Assembly: GCF_000517425.1 (NCBI RefSeq)
Contig: NZ_CP006569.1
Span: forward strand, 558,001-622,000
Source: Sodalis praecaptivus
Lineage (GTDB): Bacteria; Pseudomonadota; Gammaproteobacteria; Enterobacterales; Enterobacteriaceae
DNA length: 64,000 bases
Direction: 5' to 3'
Part shown: positions 10,103 to 19,326 of the stretch, piece after piece
Position numbering within the stretch: position 1 is the first letter of the stretch
How the letters are laid out: each line of letters opens with the position of its first letter
Notes under the pieces: model-generated
What the model was told of the DNA's origin: nothing
Database searches by the model: none
The model's input: only the letters and a program-made list of their open reading frames with translations
Made by a program: the position numbers and the translations under genes

Positions 10103-11386
10103 TCACCGGGTCACAAACGTCAGCAGCGTCGGCAACTGCGAGAGTAGGTAAAGGACGACGCCAATTAGCCCTCCCACCAGGGTACCGTTGATACGGATAA
10201 ACTGTAAATCGCGGCCGATATTCAGTTCAATTTGCCGCGACATATCTCGCGGATCCCAGCTTTTTACCGTATCGCTAATATGGCGGGTGAGAAACAGGGC
10301 GAATTCCGGTGCCATTTTCGCCGCCGCCAACTCCATATGATGATTTAACGACGCGCGCACGCCGGGATCGCGGGACAGGGTTTCGCCCAGCCAGCGGCCG
10401 GATTCCGCCACCCGGGCGTGCAGCAACGAGGCGTCGTGCGCAAGATCCGCCTTCAGCCAGGCGCGCATATCGCTCCACAGCCCGCGGATATAGCTATTCA
10501 GCGCCTCATCATTTTTCAGATACGCTTTGATCTCCTCGGCTCTGGCGGCCATCGTTGGATCCTGCTTAAGCCGGGTTATCATATGACGGGTAACCCGATC
10601 GAAACGCCGGCGCAATTCGTGGCCGCTATCCTGACCGATATCATCCAAAATGGAATTGACCGCGTTGGAAATTAGGTCGGCGCTGTGTTCGCCCAGCCAA
10701 TCCGTTGGCAGCAACCGTTCTTTGATAGGATGTTCGCGCTTGAACCAGCGCACGATCTGCTCGCTGATAAGCAAACGGGTTTCCGGTTTGTTCAGCAACG
10801 CGGTCAATTGCGAAATTGCCGCATCCAGCAGAGCCTGATGGCGGCCGTCGCGGGTCAGGCTATCCAGAATCGAGCCCGTGGAACGGGATAAATCGATTTT
10901 ATCGATCGCCGCATGTACCGCCTGGCGCAGGAAGCCCTGAATGCGCCGATCGTCGGTGAAATCCAGCAAACCGCTCAGCAACTGTAGGAGATAACCGCTC
11001 AGCCGGGCGGCATTATCCGGCGTGCTGAGCCAATTGGCGATGAGGCTCGCCGGATCGTGGCGGCGTATCAGGGCGACAATCGAGGCGGTATCAAGAAATT
11101 TATCCTGGACAAATAGCGCGAGATTATCGGCAATTTTTGCCTTATTGCGCGGAATAATGGCGGTGTGACGGGCGATAAAGGGCAGGGGGACGCGATGAAA
11201 CAGCGCAATCACCGCAAACCAATCCGCCAGCGCGCCCACCATGGCCGCCTCGGAAACGGCTTTCAGACCGTTGACCCAGAAATTGGCCGGCAGGAAAAGC
11301 GTGAGGATGAAAACCGCCGCGGCGCTGACCAACAAGGTCAGCGCCAGACGTTTTATTTTACGTAATTCGACCGCTTTGTCGGTCAT
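10103..11386 (-). CDS. yjiN: DUF445 membrane protein YjiN
   Basis: The 427-residue protein matches Escherichia YjiN: two N-terminal membrane segments (about 10-60), the [23 protein letters not shown] motif typical of DUF445, a long helical soluble region, and a C-terminal hydrophobic segment (about 405-425). The function is unknown. The start [10 protein letters not shown] fits the family N-terminus and leaves a 7-base gap to gldA. A start six codons upstream would overlap the gldA stop. It lies directly downstream of gldA on the same strand, so the two are probably co-transcribed. Confidence 0.85.
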   Translation of the reverse strand: MTDKAVELRKIKRLALTLLVSAAAVFILTLFLPANFWVNGLKAVSEAAMVGALADWFAVIALFHRVPLPFIARHTAIIPRNKAKIADNLALFVQDKFLDTASIVALIRRHDPASLIANWLSTPDNAARLSGYLLQLLSGLLDFTDDRRIQGFLRQAVHAAIDKIDLSRSTGSILDSLTRDGRHQALLDAAISQLTALLNKPETRLLISEQIVRWFKREHPIKERLLPTDWLGEHSADLISNAVNSILDDIGQDSGHELRRRFDRVTRHMITRLKQDPTMAARAEEIKAYLKNDEALNSYIRGLWSDMRAWLKADLAHDASLLHARVAESGRWLGETLSRDPGVRASLNHHMELAAAKMAPEFALFLTRHISDTVKSWDPRDMSRQIELNIGRDLQFIRINGTLVGGLIGVVLYLLSQLPTLLTFVTR

Positions 11387-11393
11387 CGGCCCG

Positions 11394-12494
11394 TCAATCG
11401 GCAAGGGTGCGGCTGAACGCGTCGACGGCGATTATCGCCTGCGCCACGTCTTCAGCGCTGAGATAAGCGTTCAAGTTACGCAAAGTGTCCCCTTCGCTGC
11501 AGGCCAGCGCGCCCACTTTCACCAGGTTTTCATAGGGCTCGTTTTCCAGGTGGATAGCCTTAAGCGTGGTCGGCATGGCAATTTGGCGGTAAAAACGGAT
11601 GTAGCGGGCGATTTCGTCATCCGGGCGCTGCTCCAGCACCATATGGGTCAACGTGCCGTAGGCGACTTTTTCACCGTGGGTCAAATGATGAATATCCCCC
11701 TGAATGGCGGTAAAACCGTTGTGGATCGCGTGGGCGCCGGCCAGACCGCCGTTTTCAAAGCCCAGGCCGGAAAGCAAGGTATTGGCTTCCACCACCGCCT
11801 CCACCGCCGGCGTGACTTTGCGCTTAGCGACCGCCTGATAGGCGCTATAGCCATAGGTGAGCAAGGTCTCCTCGCAGGCGGCGGCTATCGCCATTCCGGC
11901 GATGGTCGGTTTGCCGCCGACCATCGACAGGGCGTTCGTGCGTTTGACCGCCTGGGCCTCCACGTAGGTGGCCAGGCCGTCGGCGATGCCCGAGGCGAAC
12001 AGCCGCACCGGCGCCTGGGCGCAAACGGCGGTGTCCACCAGCACCAATTCCGGATTTTTGTTGTAAAAGCGGTAGCTATCGAAAACGCCGTCGTCGCTAT
12101 AGATGACCGACAGCGCACTACATGGGGCGTCGGTGGAGGCGACCGTCGGCACGATAGCCACCGGATGTTTCAACTCATCAGCGACCGCTTTGGCGGTATC
12201 CAGCGTTTTACCGCCGCCGAGACCGACCACCACGGACGTTTGCGCATCGCGGGCCACCCCCGCTAGCCGGAGGATTTCGTTGCCCGATGCTTCGCCGTTG
12301 AAACGTTCATAATTGTAAGCAATATCGGCTTTTTTTAACGTGGCCTGCACCCGCTCGCCGGTAATACCCCATACCACATCGTCGGCGATGAGAAAGGCTT
12401 TGCTGCCCAGGGCGGACAGATAATGACCCAATTCATCCAGGACGCCGCTGCCCTGGACGTATTTTCCTGGTGACGAAAAAATAAAGTTTCTCAT
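11394..12494 (-). CDS. gldA: Glycerol dehydrogenase
   Basis: This 366-residue iron-containing-alcohol-dehydrogenase-type enzyme oxidises glycerol to dihydroxyacetone with NAD and uses zinc. The cofactor loop [13 protein letters not shown], the [15 protein letters not shown] segment and the metal ligands in [12 protein letters not shown] (Asp), GAHAIHNGF (His) and [11 protein letters not shown] (His) are all present. Length and sequence agree with Escherichia GldA (367). No dha or ptsA-type genes are alongside. The start codon lies just after a GAGGTAAATCT leader. Confidence 0.95.
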   Translation of the reverse strand: MRNFIFSSPGKYVQGSGVLDELGHYLSALGSKAFLIADDVVWGITGERVQATLKKADIAYNYERFNGEASGNEILRLAGVARDAQTSVVVGLGGGKTLDTAKAVADELKHPVAIVPTVASTDAPCSALSVIYSDDGVFDSYRFYNKNPELVLVDTAVCAQAPVRLFASGIADGLATYVEAQAVKRTNALSMVGGKPTIAGMAIAAACEETLLTYGYSAYQAVAKRKVTPAVEAVVEANTLLSGLGFENGGLAGAHAIHNGFTAIQGDIHHLTHGEKVAYGTLTHMVLEQRPDDEIARYIRFYRQIAMPTTLKAIHLENEPYENLVKVGALACSEGDTLRNLNAYLSAEDVAQAIIAVDAFSRTLAD

Positions 12495-12801
12495 AGATTT
12501 ACCTCGGTCAATGACAATGAACTGTGCCGGCTTGCACCGACGGGCGCCAGGGTAGACAGCTGCTACGATTGTAGTACAGACGGGCGGATAGTGAGGGGCT
12601 GAGCACGCCTAAAACCGTTTTTAACAAAAGGGTGCGATCCGCGAGGAGGCTGACTGTCGGCTGACGATGACGCTAAAAACATAATAAGCTGGTAATATTG
12701 TTGACGCCACCCTGCATTCGCCGGCGATGGACTCTTTCTGACGCGACCGGCCCTCGGCACGTGCGGCGGCTGCTTTTATGATTTGCGAGAAAATTTACGC
12801 T
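12495..12801. promoter_or_regulatory. Divergent intergenic region gldA/mechanosensitive channel
   Basis: About 300 bases lie between divergent genes. It should hold the promoters of both. I could not pick out a convincing operator or RNA. Confidence 0.4.
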
Positions 12802-15249
12802 ATGCCTACGTTTTCCAAATGTGATATGAAAGGTTTTTGCGGCTTGTTTTTCAGCGTGTTGCTGGCGTTTGGCGCCCTCACGGTCGATGCGCGGGCGAAT
12901 GATGCGCCGGCGGCCGCGAGCGACAGCGCCACGCCGGTAAAAATCAATGCCGCGGCGGAATTAAGTAAATTGCAAAAAGGTCTCGACTCGCTTAAGCAGC
13001 AGGTCTCCAATACCACGGCCGATAATCAACTGAACGCGCTCAACGATAGCGCCCAACAGTTGACCAGTGACGCCGATGCGCTAGTGACCGCGCTGCAACC
13101 GGATCGTACACAACTTCAGGCTCAGTTGGATGTATTGGGGCCCGTCCCTACCGATGCTGCAACCAAAGAGACCGGCGCGGTTGCGCAAAGCCGCAAAAGT
13201 TTGAACGCGCGCAAAACCCTGCTTGATAATCAGATAGAGCGGGCCAAAACCATTAGCGCCAGCGCCACCAAATTGTCGGTGCAAATTGTTGATATCCGCC
13301 GCAATTATATGCGTTCTCAAATGGCGTTGAATTCGGGAAGCATTTTGTCGGCGAGTTTCTGGGCGCCGGTATTGCAGTCTCAGTCTGCCGATAAGCGTCG
13401 GCTGGCCGGTTTTGGCGACGACCTTGTCGATGGCTGGCACGAAGCGTGGTCGTCCGAGTGGCGACTTAGCTCGGCGATGTTGCTCGTGCTGGCGCTGCTG
13501 ATGTGGAGTTTCTGTACACGTATACTGGATAAGCCGCTAGGCTGGTTCAGCATCCATGTCTTGCCCGAGGGAAGGCTACGGCGCAGCTTCCTTGCCTGCT
13601 CTACCGCGCTGATAACGGTGTTCAGTATCAGCATTGGCGTGCAATTTATCCATTTCATGTTCGTTAGACTGCCGGATATCTCCGACGAGGTGGTCGACTT
13701 CGCCGATGGCGTTTTGCGTCTGACCTTTTTCTCATCACTCATTGCCGGGCTGGGACGTGGTTTTTTATCCAATCAGCGTCCTTCTTGGCGGCTGCCGGCG
13801 ATGCCCGATGAAATAGCGCGAGCCATGAAACCGATACCGCCGCTGTTGGGGGGAGTGGTATGGATCTCCGGTGTCATTGATCAGCTCAATATTAGCGTGG
13901 GTACCAGCGTAGCCACGGCAAGTTTAGGCTACGGCCTGTCATCATTGCTGATAGCGTCAGTCGTGCTTACCGGCCTCATACGCATCAAACGGACGCGGCG
14001 CGAGCAATTAACCGATGCGACAACGACGCAAAAGCGCTCGGCAGTGGTGGGGCTGGTGCTTATATGCGTTACAGTGACCGCGATTGCCATCTTGCTTGCG
14101 TTGTTGATTGGCTATATCTCCTTAGCACGCTTTTTAACCTTTGAACTCATCTGGGTGGGCATCGTGCTCTCCCTGCTTTATTTTCTGATCCATTTAGTGG
14201 TGGACCTATGTGACGGTTTGTTCGCCCCCAATACGCCATTGGGGCAGCGAATAAAGCAAATGTTTAATCTCGACGACCGGCATCTCTCCCAGGCAGCCAC
14301 CTTACTGTCGGCCATCGGCAAGACGCTATTGCTACTGTTTGGCGCTATCGCATTGATTAATGGCAATTTCGGTTCCACCACCCCGTTAGCGCTGTTGCAT
14401 AAAGTGCTGGAAGTCTGGGGTGGAAAGGGACTGGAGAAGCTTAAAATCGTCCCTGCCCACGTGGTGAATGCACTGATTTTCCTGGCTATCGCCATCTATG
14501 TTTTACGCTCGGCCAGACGCTGGCTGGAGAAAGATTTCCTGCCGAAGACCATGATGGAACCGGGAATGCGTTCCTCGCTGGTGACGCTGTTTAGCAATGT
14601 CGGCTATGTGCTGGTGATCCTGTTGACTTTATCCACACTCGGTATCCAGTGGAATAATTTGGCCTGGATCGTCAGCGCGCTGTCGGTGGGGATCGGTTTC
14701 GGCCTACAGGAGATCGTGAAGAATTTCATTTCCGGCCTGATCCTGCTGACGGAACGCCCGGTAAAAGTCGGCGATCTCATCAGTATCAGCGGCATAGAAG
14801 GCGATATTCGCCGCATCAACGTGCGCGCCACCGAGATCCAGCTTGGCGACCGCTCGACGGTAATCGTGCCCAATTCCCAACTGATTTCCCAGAACGTGCG
14901 CAATGCCACTATGGGTAACGCGCAAGGCGTGGCCACGATCGCGCTGACGTTCCCGCTGGATATCGACCCTGAAAAGGTCCGCACGCTGCTGCTGGAAGCC
15001 TACCGCGAACATGAGGCGGTGCAAAGCGCGCCCGCGCCGTCGGTGACTTTCAGCCAACTGACGCCATCGGGAATCGTATTGAGCGTTACCGGTTTTGTCA
15101 GTAGCCCGCGCGTCGTGGCATCCACCAAAAGCGATTTGCTGTTCGAGATCTTAAAGCGCCTGCGCGCCGAGGGCATAACGCTGTCGATGCCGCAGAAAAT
15201 GATAGTCGAGAACGCTAACCTGTCGTCCACGACACCGCCCGAATCCTGA
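12802..15249 (+). CDS. DUF3772/MscS-type mechanosensitive channel
   Basis: This roughly 815-residue protein has a signal peptide, then a helical periplasmic region (about 40-200, DUF3772-like) and about ten membrane helices. The MscS core near residues 630-700 has the pore-helix sequence WIVSALSVGIGFGLQEIVKNFISG followed by ERPVKVGD and the beta domain. Such large MscS proteins open under membrane tension and release solutes on osmotic downshock. It differs from MscK and MscM in its periplasmic domain. The start is uncertain: ATGs at 12778, 12802 and 12826 are in frame and none has a strong Shine-Dalgarno. Confidence 0.87.
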   Translation: MPTFSKCDMKGFCGLFFSVLLAFGALTVDARANDAPAAASDSATPVKINAAAELSKLQKGLDSLKQQVSNTTADNQLNALNDSAQQLTSDADALVTALQPDRTQLQAQLDVLGPVPTDAATKETGAVAQSRKSLNARKTLLDNQIERAKTISASATKLSVQIVDIRRNYMRSQMALNSGSILSASFWAPVLQSQSADKRRLAGFGDDLVDGWHEAWSSEWRLSSAMLLVLALLMWSFCTRILDKPLGWFSIHVLPEGRLRRSFLACSTALITVFSISIGVQFIHFMFVRLPDISDEVVDFADGVLRLTFFSSLIAGLGRGFLSNQRPSWRLPAMPDEIARAMKPIPPLLGGVVWISGVIDQLNISVGTSVATASLGYGLSSLLIASVVLTGLIRIKRTRREQLTDATTTQKRSAVVGLVLICVTVTAIAILLALLIGYISLARFLTFELIWVGIVLSLLYFLIHLVVDLCDGLFAPNTPLGQRIKQMFNLDDRHLSQAATLLSAIGKTLLLLFGAIALINGNFGSTTPLALLHKVLEVWGGKGLEKLKIVPAHVVNALIFLAIAIYVLRSARRWLEKDFLPKTMMEPGMRSSLVTLFSNVGYVLVILLTLSTLGIQWNNLAWIVSALSVGIGFGLQEIVKNFISGLILLTERPVKVGDLISISGIEGDIRRINVRATEIQLGDRSTVIVPNSQLISQNVRNATMGNAQGVATIALTFPLDIDPEKVRTLLLEAYREHEAVQSAPAPSVTFSQLTPSGIVLSVTGFVSSPRVVASTKSDLLFEILKRLRAEGITLSMPQKMIVENANLSSTTPPES

Positions 15250-15551
15250 TCTTTTATCTGCCGGCGTAGAAGCAGGCCCGCGTGCGCCTCACGCCGCAAG
15301 CCTGCAAACGTCTGCGCCACGGCCCAGGTCGGGCCCGCCTGCGCATTGGCGGCAAGTCAGTTCAGGTCGGCGCCGGTGCACTGGACGGGCCGGTGCACTG
15401 GACGGGCTGGCGCGCGGTTAGCGTCAAATCTGTCTAGGTCGGCGCCGGCGCATTGGCGGCCTCCAAGCGTAAGCGAAGGTTGCGGGTTGACTGGCGGCAC
15501 CGAAGGCCGGGCGCCCTTCCCGCCGCGGGCGGTGGGTGATTTACCGCGTTT
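15250..15551. repeat. Intergenic region with short degenerate direct repeats
   Basis: About 300 GC-rich bases lie between convergent genes. A 17-base sequence (CCGGTGCACTGGACGGG) is duplicated in tandem at about 15373-15406. A related AGGTCGG-CGCATTGGCGG motif recurs near 15327 and 15437. No gene is recognised. Confidence 0.6.
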
Positions 15552-16091
15552 TTAACCGTCGCGGGGCGGTGTTTGCTGGCCTTCCCCCAAGCTGCGCTGC
15601 ATCAACAGGGTATCCACCCAGCGGCCATGTTTGAAACCTACCGCTTGAAGCTTGCCTATCAAGTGAAAACCGAGCTTCTGATGCAAACGAAACGAAGCGT
15701 GATTTTCCGCGTTACCGATAATCGCCAGCATCTGGCGCCAGCCCCCTTTTTCCGCCCTGGCGATGGCCTCGTGCAACAGCAGCGAACCGAGCCCGCGTCC
15801 GGCCTTTGCCGGATGGATGTACACGGAATCCTCGACGGTGAAACGATAGGCGTAACGGGGACGGTAAGGGGAAAGATAACAATAACCCAGCAATTCACCG
15901 TCCTGCCGGGCCACCAGCCAGGGGAGACCTTGCGCCATTACCGCCGTATGGCGGGCCATCATATCGTTCAAGGACGGAGGCTCGGTCTCGAAACTGGCGA
16001 TACCGTGTTGCACATGCCAGGCATAGATATCACGAATGGCGAGCAAATCCGCCTCCTGGGCATCGCTGATGAGAATAGCCGAATGCGTCAC
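15552..16091 (-). CDS. GNAT N-acetyltransferase (phosphinothricin acetyltransferase-like)
   Basis: This 179-residue GNAT-family enzyme transfers acetyl from acetyl-CoA to an amine. The PAT-type features are IYAWHVQHGIASFETEPPS, the acetyl-CoA loop AGRGLGSLLLHEAI, NAENHASFRLHQKLGF and the C-terminal VGFKHGRWVDTLLMQRSL. Relatives acetylate phosphinothricin or methionine sulfoximine/sulfone. I place the start at a GTG (16091) with an AGGGGG Shine-Dalgarno five bases upstream; an ATG 27 codons earlier gives an atypical N-terminus. A paralogue with the same architecture is at 31968-32519. Confidence 0.85.
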   Translation of the reverse strand: MTHSAILISDAQEADLLAIRDIYAWHVQHGIASFETEPPSLNDMMARHTAVMAQGLPWLVARQDGELLGYCYLSPYRPRYAYRFTVEDSVYIHPAKAGRGLGSLLLHEAIARAEKGGWRQMLAIIGNAENHASFRLHQKLGFHLIGKLQAVGFKHGRWVDTLLMQRSLGEGQQTPPRDG

Positions 16092-16709
16092 TTTACCCCC
16101 TGGTACCTGGACCGATGAAGTCAACGATAACGCAAAAACAGCATGAAACGTAGAGTCGATACAATATTGCATAAATAATTATTATTTCTCTAGCAAAACC
16201 GTGCCGGGGCACTACGCGCGCGTGGTCAGCGTCATGCTGCGCTTCAGTGAAGGCCGCCGGCCGTCTCGACCGGGTAAGGGTGACGACAGTCCGTTTACCC
16301 TCAGCGAACGGGCAGCGCGGCGGTGCATCTGGGTCACCCGGGCGTCAGGCTGGTGGCTTCAGGCAAAGCGGCCGATAGCGCAGCGCGGGCATGGCCCGAC
16401 GCGAGGGATCCAGCATACGATCGGGATAAACTTAATCCCGGCACTCTATTTAATGGCATTTAATGACATGGCTTTCGTGTGAGGTAATGAACAAGGTGAA
16501 TGCTAAATCAAAAACGGATCACATGTTTTGCATGTAACAAATGTAATAAGCGCTACCATATTCCCGTTATACCCCCCTTTTGTTAGACTCAAGCGGCTGA
16601 AAATTAATATCGTGCTGGTCCGCGATGACCCAGGGAAGAGACGGCATCACGTGCTTAGTAGCCGCTATTGATTAGCCTCAAAATTAACCATAAGGACAGT
16701 GAGGAATCG
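16092..16709. other. Gene-poor stretch upstream of the Rpn-like gene
   Basis: About 600 bases. The first half is GC-rich without a recognisable gene. From about 16430 it becomes AT-rich and probably contains the promoter of the small gene at 16710. A short inverted repeat ACATG-TTTTG-CATGT lies near 16521. Confidence 0.4.
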
Positions 16710-16988
16710 ATGAATATTGCGCATTATCTCGAATTGCAGGGCATGAAAAAAGGCAGATTGGAAGGGTTGATGGAGGGCATGCGCAAAGGGATGCTCGAGG
16801 GGCTGCTGGAAGGGATGGACAAGGGCAGGCTGGAAGGCAAGAAAGAAGGACGCAGGCAGGCTACGCTTAGCATCGCCACTCATCTGCTGGCCGGCGGTGT
16901 AGATCGCACGCTAATTAAAAATTGCACTGGACTCACTGAAAAAGAACTGCAGCGTCTGCATACGGAGTATTTTATGAAATTAGTTTAA
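16710..16988 (+). CDS. Orphan C-terminal domain of Rpn recombination-promoting nuclease (RpnS-like)
   Basis: The 92-residue protein has the C-terminal architecture of the Rpn/YhgA family. It begins MNIAHYLELQGMKKG, followed by tandem EG/KG-rich heptads (LEGLMEGMRKGMLEG and similar) and the closing segment LLAGGVDRTLIKNCTGLTEKEL. The N-terminal PD-(D/E)XK nuclease domain of about 200 residues is absent. In intact Rpn genes an internal start makes just this C-terminal piece, which acts as an intragenic antitoxin. Here a GAGGAA Shine-Dalgarno sits before the ATG at the equivalent position, so the piece can be translated alone. Either the gene has decayed from the 5' side or a free antitoxin has been kept. 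Confidence 0.75.
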   Translation: MNIAHYLELQGMKKGRLEGLMEGMRKGMLEGLLEGMDKGRLEGKKEGRRQATLSIATHLLAGGVDRTLIKNCTGLTEKELQRLHTEYFMKLV

Positions 16989-17133
16989 TAAGGTGTTTAC
17001 CTTATTCCATTTGCCTTAATGGGGAGGGGGAATTCATTTTGCCAAGCGTAATGAATTAGCTTTGCTGAATAATGATTTATAATGCTGGGATAGTCGATAA
17101 TCAACACTTTATTATGGTGAGTCTGAATTATTA

Positions 17134-17364
17134 TCACTCGCAAGCTAAGAAAAAAGCCGCGCCGAAAAGCCTGCGCGGCAATATTGTTTCCATAAAATCC
17201 CAAGTAAGGTTTAGTCTTACAGCGTTCTCAGTATAATTGAAAGAAAATTGCGCTGTAAATACCGAAGTCGTTAACTTGGCATAATAATTTTTATCCGATC
17301 CGCCACCCTTCGGGCAGGGTTTAAAAGGATATCTATTATTAGCGTTAACAACAAATTTTAACAA
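17134..17364 (-). CDS. Hypothetical small protein (doubtful)
   Basis: This open frame of 76 codons lies in an AT-rich stretch (NANNRYPFKPCP, FSFNYTENAVRLNLTW). I do not recognise it. Its last codons run through a strong minus-strand terminator (17149-17179), which means that if a transcript ends here, the true coding region must stop earlier or this is a gene remnant. There is no good Shine-Dalgarno. It is listed because the terminator implies minus-strand transcription at this place. Confidence 0.2.
   Translation of the reverse strand: MLKFVVNANNRYPFKPCPKGGGSDKNYYAKLTTSVFTAQFSFNYTENAVRLNLTWDFMETILPRRLFGAAFFLACE
17149..17179 (-). terminator. Rho-independent terminator, minus strand
   Basis: On the minus strand a perfect 7-bp stem GCCGCGC/GCGCGGC with a 10-base loop is followed by TTTTTT. 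The plus-strand sequence GAAAAAAGCCGCGCCG recurs exactly at 19028, in another terminator of the same orientation. Confidence 0.7.
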
Positions 17365-17787
17365 CCCGGGTTCGTCATAACACTTTAATGTTATCGCGGG
17401 AAAGGATTATTGGAACATATTCTTCGCGCATTATTTGAATAGTTAGCGTACCGGTAAATCGCACTCTTTAGTGCAATGATGCGGTTGAGCAGGGGACATC
17501 TTCACGGCCAGGGGGCGCACCGGATTAACGATAGCGCCAACGCGCATAGGCAACGTGGCGAAGGCGTAGTTCGTCAGGGGCGGTTTTACTGGGCTCCGAG
17601 TATTGCGGCTCAATGCCCCTGCGCCGACAGCCTAGGGTACATTCAGCCCTGTCGTGGGTAAGGCAAGCGCAAGCGCACCGTAGGCCGCTGTGCGTGGGTT
17701 GCGGCACGGCAAGGCAAGGCACTTTCGTGGGCAATACAACCCCGGCGTTAAGGCAGTAAAGCGCGTGGTTTCGAGCTTTGAGACGTC
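17365..17787. other. Gene-free stretch before the 22/44-bp repeat array
   Basis: The composition shifts from AT-rich to GC-rich. Reading frames here have no recognised domain, and those on the minus strand from 17525 simply continue out of the repeat array. Confidence 0.4.
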
Positions 17788-18290
17788 GGGCTCCGCTTAT
17801 TGAGGCGCAAGATACGGGGCATCGACGCGCAGGGTCCCGGTGATTGAGACGCAAGATCCCGGACATTGAGGGGCAGGGCTCCGGGCGTCGAGACGCAATA
17901 TTTCGGACATTAGGGCGAAGAGCTCCGGGCGTCGAGACGCAATATTTGGACATTAGGGCGAAGGGCTCCGGGCGTCGAGACGCAATATTTCGGGCATTGA
18001 GGCGTAGGTTCAGGGCGTCGAGACACAAGATCTCGGGCATTGAGGCGTAGGCTCCGGGCGTCGAGACGCAATATATCGGGCATTGAGGCGTAGGGCTCCG
18101 GGCGTCGAGACGCAAGATCTCGGGCATTGAGGCGTAGGTTCCGGACGTCGAGACACAAGATCTCGGGCATTGAGACACCGGGCTCCGATTATCGAGGCGC
18201 AAGATCCGGGACATCGACGCGCAGGGTCCCGGTGATTGAGACGCAAGATCCCGGACATTGAGGGGGCAGGGCTTCGGGCGTCGAGACGCC
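17788..18290. repeat. Tandem array of 22-bp units organised as 44-bp dimers
   Basis: The array is built from a 22-base unit of form GCRTYGAGRCGYARGRYYYCGG. Two subtypes alternate, one like GCGTCGAGACGCAAGATCTCGG and one like GCATTGAGGCGTAGGGCTCCGG, giving a 44-base higher-order period. About 22 units are present. The first subtype contains the palindrome GCGTC-GA-GACGC. A block of about 100 bases at the left end (17788-17895) is repeated at the right end (18180-18290) with few changes, so the array is flanked by its own long direct repeats. Because 44 is not a multiple of three and stops are rare in the unit, long ORFs appear in several frames. I read these as artefacts. Confidence 0.85.
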
Positions 18291-19027
18291 GGGTTCTGGG
18301 TAATAAAGCGCAAAAGAAAGTGTCCTGCAATCCGTTAAAACGCCCGAGGCCGGGCGGCGGCAAAAGGATGCGCCGTTGCCTCAGCCGCCGCCGCCGTCCG
18401 GTTACGCCATAATCCCTGTGGCGCGATGGCGCCCGCAGATTTGGCAGAAAGGGCATTCGTGCCATGTAAAGGTGAGACAGGCGTTTGTGTGGCTCGCCGA
18501 GCGAATATCGCCAGGGCCGCCGCCTGGCGTTGCTAACCGCAAGAGGCGGTTTGAACCAGCGGCGCGGGGAAAACTAGGCGCGAATGCCGTCGTCGATGTG
18601 GAGGATGAAATCGAAAACGCGCCCTTTGCCGTAGCGATCACATGCACCTGTAACACGTTATGTCCTGCCTGGTAACGCAGTCAGGCTCGGCAACGGTATG
18701 CACCTATCGGCAGCGCGGGCCGCCAGCACCGGGTGCCAATAAACCGCTCGGAGCGCGGATTTGGGCCGCGTTAGGGTGACGCTTAATGCACATCGGCACG
18801 CCATAAAGGCCGGTGGCATAGCCGGCGCTGTGGGCAAAAGCGCGAGCGGCCAAAACCGCTGCCGCCAATGGACCGCGGAGGGAGTGAAGACGAAAATTTA
18901 TCCTGTTTCGGCTGTCAGGGTAAGTCAGGTAATAGTTACTTCTTCAGTTGATTTGCAAAAGAGTAATTTAATGCGAAGCGTTACTGGATGCGGAAAAATA
19001 GCGAACGGTATTATTACGTGTAATATG
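18291..19027. other. Gene-free stretch between the repeat array and the second terminator
   Basis: About 740 bases. Open frames at 18376 and 18761 show no recognised domain or Shine-Dalgarno. Nothing else is supported. Confidence 0.4.
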
Positions 19028-19058
19028 AAAAAAGCCGCGCCGTAAACGGTGAGCGGCT
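19028..19058 (-). terminator. Rho-independent terminator, minus strand
   Basis: The stem AGCCGC/GCGGCT encloses a smaller stem CCGT/ACGG and is followed on the minus strand by TTTTTT. It lies about 270 bases downstream of the minus-strand MFS gene and probably ends that transcript. It shares 16 identical bases with the terminator at 17149. Confidence 0.65.
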
Positions 19059-19326
19059 AAAAAATTTCCAAATAAACGCTAAATGCGTTTGATTTATAAC
19101 ATATAGAGACGGCAGTATAGTTTATTTCACGGCCCGCTGTAAACAACTGAGTGGTAAATGGTTCCATTAATGGAGAAAGGGAATTTAATCCCGCGGTGGA
19201 TTGTATTATATCTATTTTTTCGCGTGGCGCTTAAATTAATCACGTTCCGTAATCTAGTTAATTTGTCACTAGAATGGTTGATTATCGAACCTTTCCTGCG
19301 CGCCTTTTTCGCGTTTCAGGTATATA

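Noticed and set aside
16201-16482. Plus-strand ORF of 93 codons
   Set aside because: No recognised domain, no Shine-Dalgarno, composition like the surrounding non-coding DNA.
17788-18290. CRISPR array
   Set aside because: Adjacent units are contiguous variants of the same 22-base sequence. There are no unique spacers and no cas genes.
17525-18465. Long minus-strand ORFs (up to 262 codons) with Arg/Ser/Pro-rich repeats
   Set aside because: They lie on the 22/44-bp array. The unit lacks stop codons and its length is not a multiple of three, so frames rotate and several overlapping frames are open. No Shine-Dalgarno or domain is seen.
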